Shown piece by piece: positions 1-13,245 of a DNA stretch of 64,000 bases (position 1 is the first letter of the stretch; the number at the start of each line of letters is the position of its first letter). The notes beneath the pieces are model-generated. The model ran no database searches. It saw nothing but the letters and a program-made list of their open reading frames with translations, and was not told where the DNA came from. The stretch is taken from assembly GCA_014549065.1 (NCBI GenBank), contig JACDOX010000016.1, forward strand, positions 2,872,543 through 2,936,542, read 5' to 3'. A program made the translations under genes and the position numbers. Source of the stretch: Cardinalis cardinalis. Taxonomy: Eukaryota > Chordata > Aves > Passeriformes > Cardinalidae.

Positions 1-3000
1 ATTTGTGAATTAAATGGTGGTGATAAAATGAGAGATGGGAAGACACCATACTTCCCTTAATTTTTGTCTTTTTATATTTTGTCAAACAATGAGGAAGGTG
101 AAAACACCTGGCAAGTCTGAGAAGACTTTCAGTATGTCCATAAATTTCAGTAGCTTTCACGTGCCTGTTTGTTTGAGACAAACCATTTGTTACTANGTTT
201 TCTTTCCCCTACCCATGATTATTTAACTCTTAAAACCAAATATATAGGTTATTTTCTGCCAANGATCTCACCTTCTTACAGAACCTCTTGTTTTAGCACA
301 TACCAGTGAAGTCAGTTGCTTTTCATGGTTGCCTTATTCTGTGTAGGTTGCCTTAATTTAAAGACACTATCATCAGTATAAATGCAAAGAGAGTTTGCTG
401 GAAGAACCACNTAAAAAGCCATTATCTGAGTGGATAACATCCATAGACTTATTCTCAGGTACAGCTGTNGGTATTATAGGTTTGAGAACATAAAATGAAG
501 AGTCTCCCACGTTTATCAGCAAAGTGAAGGGGATGCAGCAGAGATGTGCTGCCTTTGGGCTCTCTCCTGCAGCCCCTCAGTGCCAAAGCTGTGCCCTGCC
601 CTGGCACTGGCAGTGGGTGTGGCACAGGTGAGCTCAGGGCAGTGCTCACCTGGCTGCTGCCAGCCTCCCCTTGATACCCTGTCTGCTCTGCCCTGCTCCA
701 AATTATGTAACAGTTAAACCCAGATGTATAGGGTTTGCTGCCAAGGGCCTCAGCTCCTTGTAGAGAATATTTTGGTTGTTTCCTGAGCTGCCTTTTCATT
801 TCCTGACTGCTGGGAGAAGAAGGCTATAATGAGTGAAAGCCACAGNGGTGCCCTGCCCCCCGAGTACAGCATTTTTGGGGGGGGCAGATAGACTGTTTTG
901 TGTAACATTCAACCTGGGGAGATACTTAACCACTTTGCCTCAGTTCAGCATGTCTAATACTTGGCACAAATCAGGGTATTCGTGTTTCATTCAGCTTGGA
1001 TAACAGCCAACATAGAGACTCTATTTTCATTTTTGAATTTCACTTGGCAGGTCCTTAAAAGTCACTGGAGAACTTTGCCTGGGTAATAAAAAGCAACTTT
1101 TTTTTATTGAAAACTAATTATTTTTTCAGCTCCATGTGCCAGCTGTTTAAAAACGTTGTGGTCACGTTAGCTCATACTTTAATTACAGAGTTCTAGAAAA
1201 ATGCAGATCCTATTGTGAAATGTTCCTCACAGCAGCTAATAAGCCACTTATTTTCAGCCCCATCCAAGCTGTTAAAATACACAGATAGCTTTTGCAACTA
1301 TAATTAAGTATCATTTAACACTAAATGCAGAAATACCGGGATAAAGCATCTATCTGTTTTGGGTAGGAACTGGTGAGTTTAAGGCCAGAAGATCAAGCTT
1401 GTGCATATATGGAAGAAGTGCTTAATGCAGAGTCGGGTTTTCAGAAGTGCNCAGGACTTTTCAAGTCACTGGGAACACCAGGCTCAAGGTGTTGTTGAAA
1501 TTTCTTTTATCCCTATGCTTCCTTCGGTACCTAAACACTTTGAAAGCCAAGCATGGAAAGACTTCTGGGATGCTGTAATGGGCTCTGCTGGCTCAGGACA
1601 CAGCACTTGGCTTGGGAGGAGTGCAGTGACAGAGACCTCAGTGCCAGAGGCTGTCTGCTTGGCAGCTGTGTCCCTGACTTCGGGTCCCTGAAAGAATAGG
1701 GTGGGAATGAGAGGATCAGCAGGGAGCACAGGCACTGCATGAATCCAGCCAGAAGGTCTGTTCTCCTTTGAAGAGAACAGGGATGGTGGGAGCTGTGTCC
1801 CTCCATGCAGCTGCAAATCCCAGCTTTCCTGCATTCACCCTTCCTGTGTGACCTGGCTTCCTCCATGAAGGAAGTGTTTCTTCCAACATTCTGTGTCGTA
1901 TGAAACTTCATCTTTCATAGTGCCAGCATTTGCAGAGCATTTGGCCTGCCAGATGCTGCTTCAAATTAAGGATGGTTTTGAGCCAAAATCTTGGGTTCAA
2001 ACACCTTCAGACTTTGGGAAAGTTTGTATCCCAATTTTATGGCTTTGCTCTATTCCTGCTTCATTTCAGTCTTACCTAGTTACAGTTTTTATATTCTCCT
2101 GCAATCAGAAGCTGCAAAGAAATGTAACAGGAAGAGAGTGGGTGGATGTTTCATGGGAGAATAGTAAAACTTTGCCTGGCTGGAGGCATGCTCAGTTTCC
2201 TTGGTCAATTTATTGGACATATAAAAAGGATTATTCAATGGACAAGAACAGTCCTGCATCCCTACCTTTCTTACAGTGTATTTCTGGTCATACCTTTCAT
2301 ATAAAAATAAAGTACCTTTTGCTATTACATTTGATCCATTCCTGTAAAAACTAATCTGTTGCTTATATATAAGCAGAATTTTTATAAAAGTATATAAACG
2401 CTAAGGGAAAATGGCAGAACAGATGGCAAGTAATAAAGCCATTTAAAGGTATTTGCTGGACATGCAATACCAGACATGTATGTTTCTCCTCCATACATTT
2501 TTAAATTATTCTTTGAGCTTGTTTGGATTCCATTGGACATCATTTTTCCTCTCACTGTTTTGAAATAGATTGAAGATGTATTTCCACTATATTCCCACAT
2601 TTTAAGTGTAAGCATGCAGTGATAGAGTATCTACACAGCAAACTGTAGATACAGTATTTGCTTATATTAATTTATATCTAGTTTGTGTTATTAGAGACAA
2701 ATGCAGCTGATATAAGTAGCCTGTTCTAGGAATAAACAAAATAAAATGGAAATGTCAAATCTTTATAAACATGTGTTTTTCAAAACCATTTCTTTAACCA
2801 CAAAATGTGTCAGAATAATGCATCTAAGGATGTCTTAAAAACCAAAAAAATCAAACCAGAATGGCTGTTTTGATACTGTGTAGCTTGACATTTTCTCCCC
2901 CAAAGTGGTAAAAACCAAGGAGATGAACCAGTTAAAGGTAAAGAGGGAAGAAACAAAAAGCACATTTTAATGAGACATTTACAAATTGTTCAGTACAGAG

Positions 3001-6000
3001 AAAGGCACATTATGCTATCACTTTGTCACTGTAAATATTGCAGATGTCGTTCGTCTGAGTTTGTCCTGGAGCATTATTAGAGCAAAATATACAAACATAC
3101 AGCCAAATCTTTTTGTGTTGATATTAATGCTTCTGACTCAATCAGACTTGAGCAGGGAATCCAGACCTGCCCTACAATCAAATAGTCATTAGAGGCCAAG
3201 ACTAATTGCTGCAGTGATTAATTCTGTGCAGACACCAGTGCTGCTGTGGTAGGTCCCGCTGTGCTGGTGCTGGGTTTTGCCTGCAACACCCAAATTGAGC
3301 CGAGCTGCAACCCACCGTAGGTGCTGACTGTGGATTCCCTGTGTGCCCCACCTGCCCCAGGACACTGCCAGCAGGAGGGAAGCTGGCAGGTACCCTGAGG
3401 GTCCCCAGGGCAGCTGGACGTCCACCAGCCACCCTTGCGCTGGCACCTCGCATGCCCTGACACTGGCTGCTCTTGAAAAAAGGGAAATTTTATTCTACTG
3501 CTTGTCAAATGTCCCAGGCCTTGGGCAGATGGACCCCATGTCCATAACTCTGTTCATTTATTTCACCATCCTTCCATGCTTTATTACCAGATATTGTAGT
3601 TAAACAGCAGGGCGCTAACAGGTTTTGTTGTTGTTCCTATCTCCATCAGGCCCCTTTGCCTATTTCTTTGATGGCTCTACTGGTTCAACTGGATTTGAGG
3701 GATGTTGGAAAACGTACAGGCATATGCAGGGAAGCAGAAGTGAGGATGGGGGATCTGGTGGTTGCTTGCCTGGCTGCATTTGGCGTGACTGAGTGCTCTG
3801 TAATGTGGCACAGGGAGCTGTCCTTGTTTTGGGGTGAGCTTTCTCCTGAAGTTTCATGAAGTCCTGCTTTGNATGTCCTGCAGGCAGCATCACCAGCTCC
3901 CCATGGTAGATTCCAGAGCTCCAGCTGAGTTTCACAGGGGTGAGGAAGGTCATTAAGAGAAAAACATAATGTCTTTGTTGGGTTCCTTCTTATCAGANTC
4001 CCATGGTTTCATGACAGCTATCAAAACCAGTGTACTTCTGGGTGTTCAAAAGCCCCATTTCCCTCTGCAGATTTTGCCAGGAAGATCAGGGGGTTTTATT
4101 CATGCTACATTTTAAAAATGCATTACAGCAAAAAGTTCTTATTTTCTTAAAACTCGGAAACGTTCTTTATAAATTACAAATGTTTAATTTTTGGGGCTGC
4201 TAGGCATTTTTGGAAAGCTGACAACTTCTTAATATATCAGTGTGTATATATGCACTCACAACCACCAGTGAATGTAGTTAATGTTTGAAAAATGTGGCTC
4301 TCTGTCTCACAAGCATAAAGAAATGTTTTAGTTTGACAATATGGCCAACAAAATACTGGTTTGTTTTGGGACAGACCCTCACCTACTTGCAATGGAGACA
4401 AGTGCAAAGAGGAAAGAGTGATTTCCAGAGTTTACAGCATGAGTTAATAACAGATAGGAACCTGTATTAGCAAAAAAAATCTGCATCCATTTTAATTTGC
4501 ATTTGTAGTATTAGCAATTTCCTGTAGTAAAATTTGCTAAAGCACGATACAATTAACTATTAGGGAAGAAAAGTAAAATTAAGAAGGGCCTTTGAGAGAC
4601 ATTTGCTTCTTTTAGCTAAGGCATTTTGGTGTGTGCATGAAAATAAATGTATATTCCATTTGTAGTACAATGAACCAAAGCTATGTAAGTGCAAACAGAG
4701 AAAAATACAAATTTTGTGTGTAAGATATGATGGACTGTTTTCAGGAGTCAAGGTAATTGTAAAAGATCTGTCTAGGCTAATGTGACTTCTTTATATTTTT
4801 GTCATGCCTTTGTAACACTGAAGATCATTAGGAACTGTCTCTAGGGAAAGGGACCTGTGTCTAAAATCAGTTTGGGCCCATTATCTTCAGTNAGAGACTG
4901 TCTATACCCCAGGCATCCTGAATCCTCTATTTACTGGGGGAGGAAGCACATTATGGAATGGGTATTAATACAGTGGGACTCCACATTTCTAGAGCTCATT
5001 AATTTGAATGGCTCAGAGAGTTGAACGTCAGTCTGTTGGTACCTCTGCTGTGCCTGCTGCTCCTGCTGCTCTATGGGGCTTTTGTGTTTCCTGCCCTCGC
5101 TTCAGTTATTGTTTCTTCTGTTTTGTCTTCTCCTGAAACACTCATTGGCCATGAAAAATCTTCAGTACTCAACTTAAAGGCTGTGTCCTGGCACACACAG
5201 GAGCCACGGGATGAACTTTGGCAAGAGCATCCCCAGGTTTTGCTGTTAATGAGGTTCCTCTGCTGCTGGATGCATTACACGAGGAGAGGCTGGAGCCCAG
5301 ACAGGCACATCCCTTCCTGATATGGGCAGCCAACCAGCTGCTTTAGGTGTTGACTTTGAGGTTACCAACAGCCTAATTTGCTGCGTGTTCACGGGGCCGA
5401 GTTTCTTCCTTTGCAGTGAGCTGTCCTTAAACACGTTTTTTTTGAGCTATTCCTCTGAAAACAGTTGTAATGTTAAAATAATGTGATCCACAGATATGCT
5501 CTAATGTATTCTGAAGTAAAATATCACTATGAAATGCTAGCAGAAATGTAAAATCCACATTTTTGAGGTATTGTTTTAAAAAGTCATATAGCTTCTGAAG
5601 CTTTTTACCTCCCTCAAAAAAGAACTTAGATGTGCAAACAAAGCAAGAGCTAGAGGTGACTGTTAAAGATACGACTTTTCAACTCTCTGTTAGAAATTTT
5701 GTGGTTTACAGACAGCTGAGAATGTCTTTTGCTTTTCTTTTGAGGCTGTAAACACTATGAATTAGCAAGTAAAAAACTTAGTGGTCCCCTGTTCAGTAAT
5801 CCAGATCTGTAAGAATTGGCACAGTGTTATAGAATCAACATTTAAAAAACATAAACTTTGAAAGACTTCTTTTTAACCATCTGACTATATTGCTTTATGT
5901 GCCTCTAAACAGTTTTAATAGCTGTGGAAATAGACCTTTCAAATACTGCAGGTTACGTCGTCTGGCACATTAGGTGAAGGTGTAGATAACATTAAACACA

Positions 6001-9000
6001 CCAGCTTTATAATGACTGTACAAATATGTACAAATGATACAACTTGAGATCACACAGAAATTATATGTATAAGCATTAGCTAGATGTTATCTCTACTCCA
6101 AAAATTACCCTAAATCTGGTCAAATAGTTATTCACCAGAAGTACAATAAATAACTACTGGGTTTATCTGTTACAAAGATCTCTTCTGAGGTCATCTGTGC
6201 AGATGTCTGTGCTTTTTCTTGTAATTTGATGACTGCATCTCCATAGGCAGGCCCTGGGAAGTCTTCATTGCCCTTCTGACAGGTGCTGAGGAACTGCAGG
6301 ATTAGTGGAGCTTCAGTAAATTGAAATGTTGGTGATATTGCTAAATTCACTCATCCCCTAAACAAAAAGAAATTACAAAGCTAAAAAGTATGCCTCTAGA
6401 TCAGTTTAATGCTGGATTCTTTCACATAATTTTATTTCTTTCTTCAATTCCTCATCTAAATGATGCTGCTAGTAGCAAAATTAGAATAAATAGATCTAGG
6501 TGTCCACATGCTAGGCAGGCATATCCTCATATGATTTTTATAATTTTAATTGAACTGCTAAAAGAGATTTGTGTGTTTGACCAGGTCATGGGGGTGAAGT
6601 CTAGCAAGTGTCTGAGTTCTGGTTTGTCAGCATCCAAGGTTCTATGTTAATTGCCACCCAGTTTTTGGATTATTGAGCTAGTCTGCTCTAAAAAAAGTGG
6701 TGTGAAAGACACAGCAGCCCAAAAGGACATTTTGATTTCAGTAGCAGCTTTCTATCAGAAATGTGAAGTCTGATCTTTACAATTCAGTGCTCTGAGCTGA
6801 TTTCTTTTTCTGCTCAAAGAAACTGAGGCTCAGTAACTTCAATTTCTCTTCTTTAGCTTTCAGCTCAAGTCTAAATAAAACCCAAAACTGATCTCTTTGG
6901 ACTTATTCCATGCTACTGACCTCATGTCCATCTGTTCACATACCCTCTCTCAGCATGGTCACCTCCCTGTGACAGTTTTCCCTCTTGTGTTTGAGCTGGT
7001 GCAGTGAAGAGAGGTCATTTTTCCTCTTGAGTTACCCTACAAGTGGGGGACATGGTCTATCCACTCCCTTCAACTACAGAACAAGATCTTTTCTTCAAAC
7101 ACCATCTTAGGTTTTTTGTTTGCAGCTATTTCTACTTTCCCCCTTCCCTTCTCTGGTGTGTCTGTGAGATTGTGTCTTCTAAATACAATATAAAACAGAA
7201 CGTGTTGTAATGTTGTAAAGAGAGCTGCTGCTTGAATGAGGTGCTTCCCAAGGAGTAAGAATATTTGTTGAGCAGATGTTATTTCATTCTAAATAATGGA
7301 AACCATTTGGTGTCCTTCAAAATCATCATGAGGGCAGTAGATGGGAATAAAGAAAAATGCAACAGAGACATAACAGCTGGAGAATTTCTTCCCCTCTCCC
7401 TCCATCCCCTGAATAGTAGCTATTGCAGATGTTTCAGAATGGCTGAGGTGCTGTTCAGGAGAAAATCTCCACAGCTTTCTGCACCATGTGAAGCCATGCA
7501 ACTGGCTCCTGCACCCTGCTGAGCTATTCAGTAGAAAGCTCAGCTGGGTCATGGAGTTCCTGCCAAGGGGCCAGAGGGCAATTCCTGTAGAGAGCATCAA
7601 AATCAGGGCAGGAAACTCTACTCCCTGTGCTCCTCTGAGCCTAATGCAAAATGTCCCACAATGGGCAGTTTTGTTTTTGCAAGAAAGAAATGCTTCTCTG
7701 TGCCAGGAGATCATCAGTTAGGTAATTTAGCAGGTATGGTTACACTTAGTTTACCAAGCTTATTAAAAAGTTTTTTAAAAAAAAAGGGGTTTTTTTTTTC
7801 TCTGGCATAGATTAGAGGAAAGGCAATTTGAATTATTTTTACTTTAAGAAGCTTTCAAAATATTAAACACAGCAGAGCTGATTGGCAGCTTTCTGCCANC
7901 CGGACACTTGCATGCTTTCCTGCCCAGGTATTTGTGAAATCTGGAACTGTTGGACTGTTTTCCTAAGACATACTCCAAGGCTGTGTGGTTGTGTCTAGCT
8001 CTGTCTGATGGAGAGGGATCAGAAAGTTCTGTAAAATAAACAGCCTNGTAGCTGGAGTGATTTATGTCAGGAGTCCCATTAAGAGAGGTTGGATCTGGTT
8101 ACCCTCAGTGTCCATACACCAGCTGAATTTGCAAAGATTTACTTGGTTGCCTGCACTAAGCAATATATTCACAAACCAACTTCACACCTAGTGTCTTCTG
8201 TTCAGGAGTCTGACATTTGTGAATATAAAAAAGTCATAATACAAATTTGTGAAACCAACTTTGTATGGGGACCTTTTGGTTCTCCTGCAGCTCAGTAGTC
8301 TGAAGAATCTCTAGGCTTTAATGAAGTGCATTAATTTTATCAGTGTCTTTTATGTTACAGGGCAGTACTGAAATAACACATATTTTCATGTCCCTAACTA
8401 CAGGATCACAAAATATCTCTTCAATTAAGAAGTGGTAGAGCAGCTATAATGTAAGAAATATCAATCTTTAGGAGATAGTGTCAGAAGAAATGGCTGCTTT
8501 ATTAGCAAAAGTTTGATGATACTACAGCCACTCAAGTAGAATATTCATGTACTTTAGATCTATTCTTNATTAATTCTTGAATACTTGACAGGCTTTTTCA
8601 TTTAAAATTCTGTTTTCCCTCTTTGAATATCAGTCCTTGTTTGTGCANTGGTACTTAATTTTCTTACAGCTCAGCCTAACCTTTCTTTTTGAGACTTTTT
8701 CTTTTTTTGAATGAATACTTTATATCATCAGGCTCTCACACAGAAGTTCCAATGTGGTTTGAAAGTAAAATAAGAAANTGATGGTGCTTTACAGCAGAGA
8801 ACAGCACTTCTGACACAGTGAGTTTCATTGCATCAGCCAAACTAGAGTCCAGNTTGTTTTCATATTAGGAAAAAACTTTTAAGCCTGGACAAGTGAGATT
8901 ATTCTACAANGTTAGTCTTATGATAGTCTGAGACTACAGTTTCCAAGTGATGGTGGAAGAACCAGTTTAGGTAAGATCCAAAAGGGACCTAACCCAACCT

Positions 9001-9450
9001 TTTTTGATGGCCAAAGAAATGAAAGTTCTTTTCAGTTAATTTTCCTGAGGGATAGATGATGTATGGTCAGACCCTCTGGAAGGCCTAAGGGACTGGAGCA
9101 GTTGTGTGATGGCTTTGGTAGCACATGTTTGGTGTGAGCCAGGGGTGCTGCATGGGCTTTCTGCCCAGAATGAGTGTGGGGAACTGGGCTGTTGTGCTGT
9201 GCAAGGACTGTGGGCCACAAACCCAGCCCTTGGCATTTCCACAGCTTGGGGAACAACTTGTTCTGGTTGGGAAAAAAAAAAGGGAAAAAATATTTTGAAC
9301 ANAGAAAGGATCTCCACTCAAAAATAATGGAAAACCTGGATTGGATGTTCTTCCTAAACACAGTGTCTTCTCTGTCTTGTGTCTCTGTCAAGGTGTGTAT
9401 AGATGGATTCCTTGTATTTCTTGGGCAAGGTGTCCTTCACTGTAGATTCA
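1..9450. other. Non-coding AT-rich DNA, probably intron
   Basis: No gene is visible. The block is AT-rich with local GC-richer patches near 520-720, 1560-1760, 3220-3470 and 5030-5330. These patches produce short overlapping open frames on both strands without recognisable protein features. Long A or T runs occur near 7770-7800 and 9270-9290. The stretch 1080-1340 is rich in TAAT-type motifs and could be a regulatory block, but nothing decisive is seen. If the exon at 46730 belongs to one large gene, this is intron or upstream intergenic DNA. Confidence 0.6.
6800..6845 (-). repeat. Possible ancient MIR-like fragment
   Basis: The stretch contains AAAGAAACTGAGGCTCAG followed by TAACTTCAA. This resembles the reverse complement of the conserved MIR-type segment that reads 'cctcagtttcctcatctg'. 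Only about 40 bases look related and I could not align it, so it may be chance. Ancient MIR-like SINE relics are known at low density in bird genomes. Confidence 0.3.
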
Positions 9451-9760
9451 GGGATCCCGATAAAAAATAGGGGCCGCTGGAGGTGGGGCATTTGCACTGC
9501 TTAGCCCTACCCCCTAATTTAGGTGCTGAATTAGGTTGAATCTTTTGCTCCATAGATCAGTATCAACAGAGATGAGCATCTCTGCAACGGGAACTGGAGC
9601 AGCTAATTCAACTCCTTATCCAAATTCCTCCCTGGAGGGGCCTCTCTCTTCTAGAACTCTCTCAGGAAGGTGGGGAGGCTCAGTCACATCCCAACTTTGT
9701 GCCTAAACCAGGAAACCTTTGGTGACGTGGCCCCATGTTAAGCTCTTTGTGATAATTTAA
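9451..9760. other. GC-richer unclassified segment
   Basis: This stretch differs from its AT-rich surroundings. It has C-rich and G-rich runs, a few CpGs (GGGATCCCG, GGGGCCGC, CAACGGG, GTGACGTGG) and a small inverted repeat CCTAATT...AATTAGG at 9513-9535. I see no open frame of interest and no splice sites. It could be an old transposable-element remnant or a regulatory block. I cannot assign it to a family. Confidence 0.3.
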
Positions 9761-11780
9761 AATAGAGGGGGTTGGCTTGGAACCCTAAAAGGTGACTATT
9801 TGATTTCCTGTTTTGTTATTCCAAAGACAGGGAAATTTCCCTAATACTTCTTACTGAGTCTCCCAGCTTCTTGTTTATAGCTTTTGCTGTCATTTTCATT
9901 AACAGCAAATTGTTCAATATAATGCTAAACTGAGCTATATCAGATCAGCTAGAAATCTTTGTAGGCTCTCAAAGCATGGGCATTACATATTCAAAACAGG
10001 ACCTAATGTTTCAGAGATTCATATTCTACTATAATTATATGGTTCAATGCAAGTGATTATATCTCTTCTTCAGTATCGGACTGAAAAGTTTTGGTTTGCT
10101 GGCTTCCTCATAATTTACTGCCGAGGCATAATAGGCCAGTCTTGCGGAAAAAAANATGATAAATGACGCTGGCAAGGATTCATAGATTTATTAAATTTCT
10201 ATCAAACAGTGCAACAAAAAAAATCTGCTTAAGTTAGAAATGGGCTCAAATTTTTTAATCAAAATTCATGAGTCCTGATGCTTGGTTCAGTAGGTCCAAG
10301 GAAGGCTTGAATTGAGGACTGATTAAAGAAAATAAAAGGCTTATTTGAAGTAATTTTTCAATGACGGCTTTTAATTGGATGTTAAATCAAATTCTTATCT
10401 GCTTTTCTGCAGATAGCACATTATATAAAATACAGTTAGTGGCACTACCACTGTAACTGATACACTGAATAACAATTGACTTCTTACTTTACACCAAGAG
10501 GATAGAAGGACTGCAGTTGTCAACCTGTCAGAAATTAACTATGTAAATTAATGCTTAAGTATATGAATATGAATATGATTTACAAGAGGCTCTGAGTGCT
10601 GTCAGTAAAAGTACTGATTTTTTCCCCTCCAAGGTTAACAATTACTCCCTGACCTTTACAAATTTGGGCTATATTTTTTCTTTTATAACTGATATGATGT
10701 TCCAGAGATCTCAATAATGCCAAAATAATCTGAAGTAATCTGTCATGTACCAAAAGAAGGATCGTACTAATACCTATTATATTTCGTGTGTATAAGGCAA
10801 TACATTGCTGAAGATAATAGACTTATTATTTAGTTTGATGGTTACAGTAACTGTGAAATTTGTTGCTTGCTTTCTTTGCAGAGTGATAGGGTAGCGCTCT
10901 GTGTTACGGGGATGTATTCCTAATAGGCTGTCAATTAATTCTGTAATGTTTTACTGCTGAGAGTAACATCTGATTTCTTTGGCTTAGGAAAACTATCCTT
11001 CTATCTCACCTAGACCAACCAGGACCCATAAAGAAAAGTAGAATATACTGTAGAATTTATGTAGTCCAGAATGTGGGAGAAAGAGGAAAGCCAACAAGGA
11101 TTGAGCCTCAATTTTACACTTAGTTTTCCTCAGTAGAAGAAATGTATATGTGTGGGTTTTCTCTGTTGGAGTTTGCATCGTGCTCAGTATAATCACTGTG
11201 CTGAACATTATAATTATTTGTACCACTGGAATTCACATCTCGTTCTTATGTATTCCCCTGCCTCTTCCTCTACAGAAGTGTTCCCACAGGAAATAAAACT
11301 CCATATTAGGAGATCCTCCATAAGATTTTGTTTTAAATTTAGAGAAACTGTTCTGCAAACCGAGATCCAAAGCTTCTCTGAACAATTAAACTTTACCATG
11401 TATAACAGCGTTTTTCCACAAAGAGGCAGTATCGAACACAAGGCAAGTGTGTCTGAATTACAGGATCCCCAGGCCCAGCATGGAAAACTAGACTCTCCTC
11501 ATGGTTTCCATGTGGTTTCTCATGTTCCCCCCATCTCAGATATCCAGCACATTGGGATCTGAAACCTCTAGGCTTGGAACAAGAACACTAAGAAAGGAAA
11601 GCATGCTGTAAAATTGCTGCATGCTAAAATGAGGTTAAGCAATTGCAACTTCTCCCAGTGCCTCATAAAACGGAGCCCCTGAGTGGAGACAAACCATCTT
11701 CAAAAGATTATGAAATTTGGTTCAGATAATCGTCAAAAAATGCAGCTTTTTCAAAGCTTTGAAGTGTCTTATTAGTCATG
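9761..11780. other. AT-rich non-coding DNA with a candidate conserved block
   Basis: No gene is visible. Within it, 10160-10445 has many homeodomain-type cores (ATTAAA, TTAATC, GATTAA, TTTAATTGG, GTTAAATC) and a mixed, non-repetitive composition like that of vertebrate conserved non-coding elements. This is judged by composition only. Short open frames on both strands at 10990-11560 have no recognisable protein content. Confidence 0.35.
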
Positions 11781-12220
11781 CCCCAGAGCACATGGAGCTT
11801 CAGTGGCTCGTGGGCTCCAGTAGGTGCCTCACACATGGCACTGTGGAACTGATCTCCTGCCTGGCCTGGCAATAATGGCAGAGCCACCGTGCCCTGGGCA
11901 GGTACATGTGGCTCTGCCAGTGCTGGATGTGAGAGGAGAATCCAGCTAGTTTCCATCAGGGATGAGCAGGATGGCTCTGCCAGTGCTGGATGTGAGAGGA
12001 CAATCCAGCTAGTTTCCATCAGAGATGAGCAGGATGGCTCTGCCTGCTCCCTGCCAGCACCAGCCCACAAGGGACTGCTGGAGGAGCAGGTGGAAAGGTC
12101 CTCCCTGAGCAGGGACACTGCTNGCTTTTGGGATTCCCTGACTTCATTACTGGCCAACCTCCTGGTTTACTCCTCAGGACTGTGCTGAGCCTGGGCTTTG
12201 CTGTTGCCCAAGGAGAGAGG
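11780..12220. other. GC-rich patch containing the tandem duplication
   Basis: This is a locally GC-rich interval in AT-rich DNA. Because stop codons are rare in such composition, open frames of 75-150 codons overlap on both strands, including one on the minus strand at 11708-12157. None contains a recognisable domain. I consider it non-coding. Confidence 0.5.
11909..12045. repeat. 63-bp tandem duplication (2 full copies plus 10-nt third start)
   Basis: Two adjacent copies of a 63-bp unit lie at 11909-11971 and 11972-12034, differing at only two positions. The first ten bases of the unit (TGGCTCTGCC) begin again at 12035 before identity ends. The unit length is a multiple of three, so open frames run through both copies on each strand (the + strand gives a repeated ...IQLVSIRDEQDGSA...). 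I see no sign that these frames are translated: no splice sites or family resemblance, and a stop soon follows. High identity between copies suggests a fairly recent replication-slippage or unequal-exchange event. Confidence 0.9.
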
Positions 12221-13194
12221 CTTGCCATGAAAGAAGCTTGCATTTGGTTTTAAATGTTCTCCTCATATGTCTTCCTGTATCATGGAAATGCCGTTTAATG
12301 TTTGTGTTCACTAGCTAGGAGGTGTGAGCTTCATTTTTGAGACAAATTCTGACCATTTTACTACTTGCAAGGTGTCTGCATCATAATGCATGATAGGGAT
12401 GGCCAATTTTGTTGTGTGTAGATGAAATNTGGGCTCCCTGTAGCACTTCTGGCACGTTTCCCATGTTCTACTTTAAATTCCAGGCTATTTCTCAACTGGT
12501 GGAAATTAAGCTNTGCCAGCTTAAACTGCACAGAACTCTGACACCTTAGTGAGAGCAGGCCTGAGGTTGCATAGTTGGCGGGGGCCTTGGTCATTGTCCC
12601 TGTAAAATAACATAAACATATGGGTTTGTGAGTCAAGTTACTTGTGGGAGGTAAAGAGTATCAGACAAGAATCTTTTAAGGTACCGAGGTGNATGCACTT
12701 TTTCACTTAATCTTTATGGTAACAAAATTCATCTTCTGGCCAAATCTGTATTATTTAGTAAATACACCAATAAATACTGGCAGCAGTTCATGGGGATTTT
12801 TTCTTCTAACAGCCTGGAAGACAAATAGTATGTTGCTCAACCAGATATGGTTCTAATTATAGAGTTTGCATTATACTGTTTTAATTGTCCTCTTAAATGC
12901 AGTTTTTGACATCCTGCCAAGAACTTCTCAATGATTTCTTCATTGAATAGAGGACTTTTAGTCATCCACTACATTTCTTAAGGCCATAATTTTCAACAGC
13001 ATTAAAATCCACTTTTTCTTCCTTGCCTTGTGCTGCAGTTAATATCATTCATCTCAAGAACAATTGTCCTGTCACACGTTTACCTGGGAAGCACAGTCTC
13101 TTTTTTTTCATTAAACCACAAAATGTAGTTCAGGGAATGGTTAACTCTGCCATCTTGTTTGGCTGACAGCAGGGAGGTGGTGAAGAGTTACCTT

Positions 13195-13215
13195 TTTGGT
13201 CCTTTTAGGACCAAA
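13195..13215. repeat. Perfect inverted repeat, 8-bp arms
   Basis: TTTGGTCC and GGACCAAA flank the loop TTTTA. It directly abuts a second, longer hairpin that has the same loop sequence. Confidence 0.85.
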
Positions 13216-13245
13216 TTTATTAAATCCTTTTAGGATTTAATAAAT
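13215..13245. repeat. Perfect inverted repeat, 13-bp arms
   Basis: ATTTATTAAATCC and GGATTTAATAAAT flank the loop TTTTA. The centre TCCTTTTAGGA is shared with the neighbouring hairpin (13200-13210 and 13225-13235, 25 bp apart). The stretch could extrude as a cruciform or fold as a two-hairpin RNA. No transposon family is recognised. Confidence 0.85.

Noticed and set aside
1893..2354. 153-codon open frame on + strand
   Set aside because: No protein-family resemblance and no splice or promoter context. The length is expected by chance in 64 kb.
7289..7714. 141-codon open frame on minus strand
   Set aside because: No recognisable domain, and it overlaps other frames on the + strand. Treated as chance.
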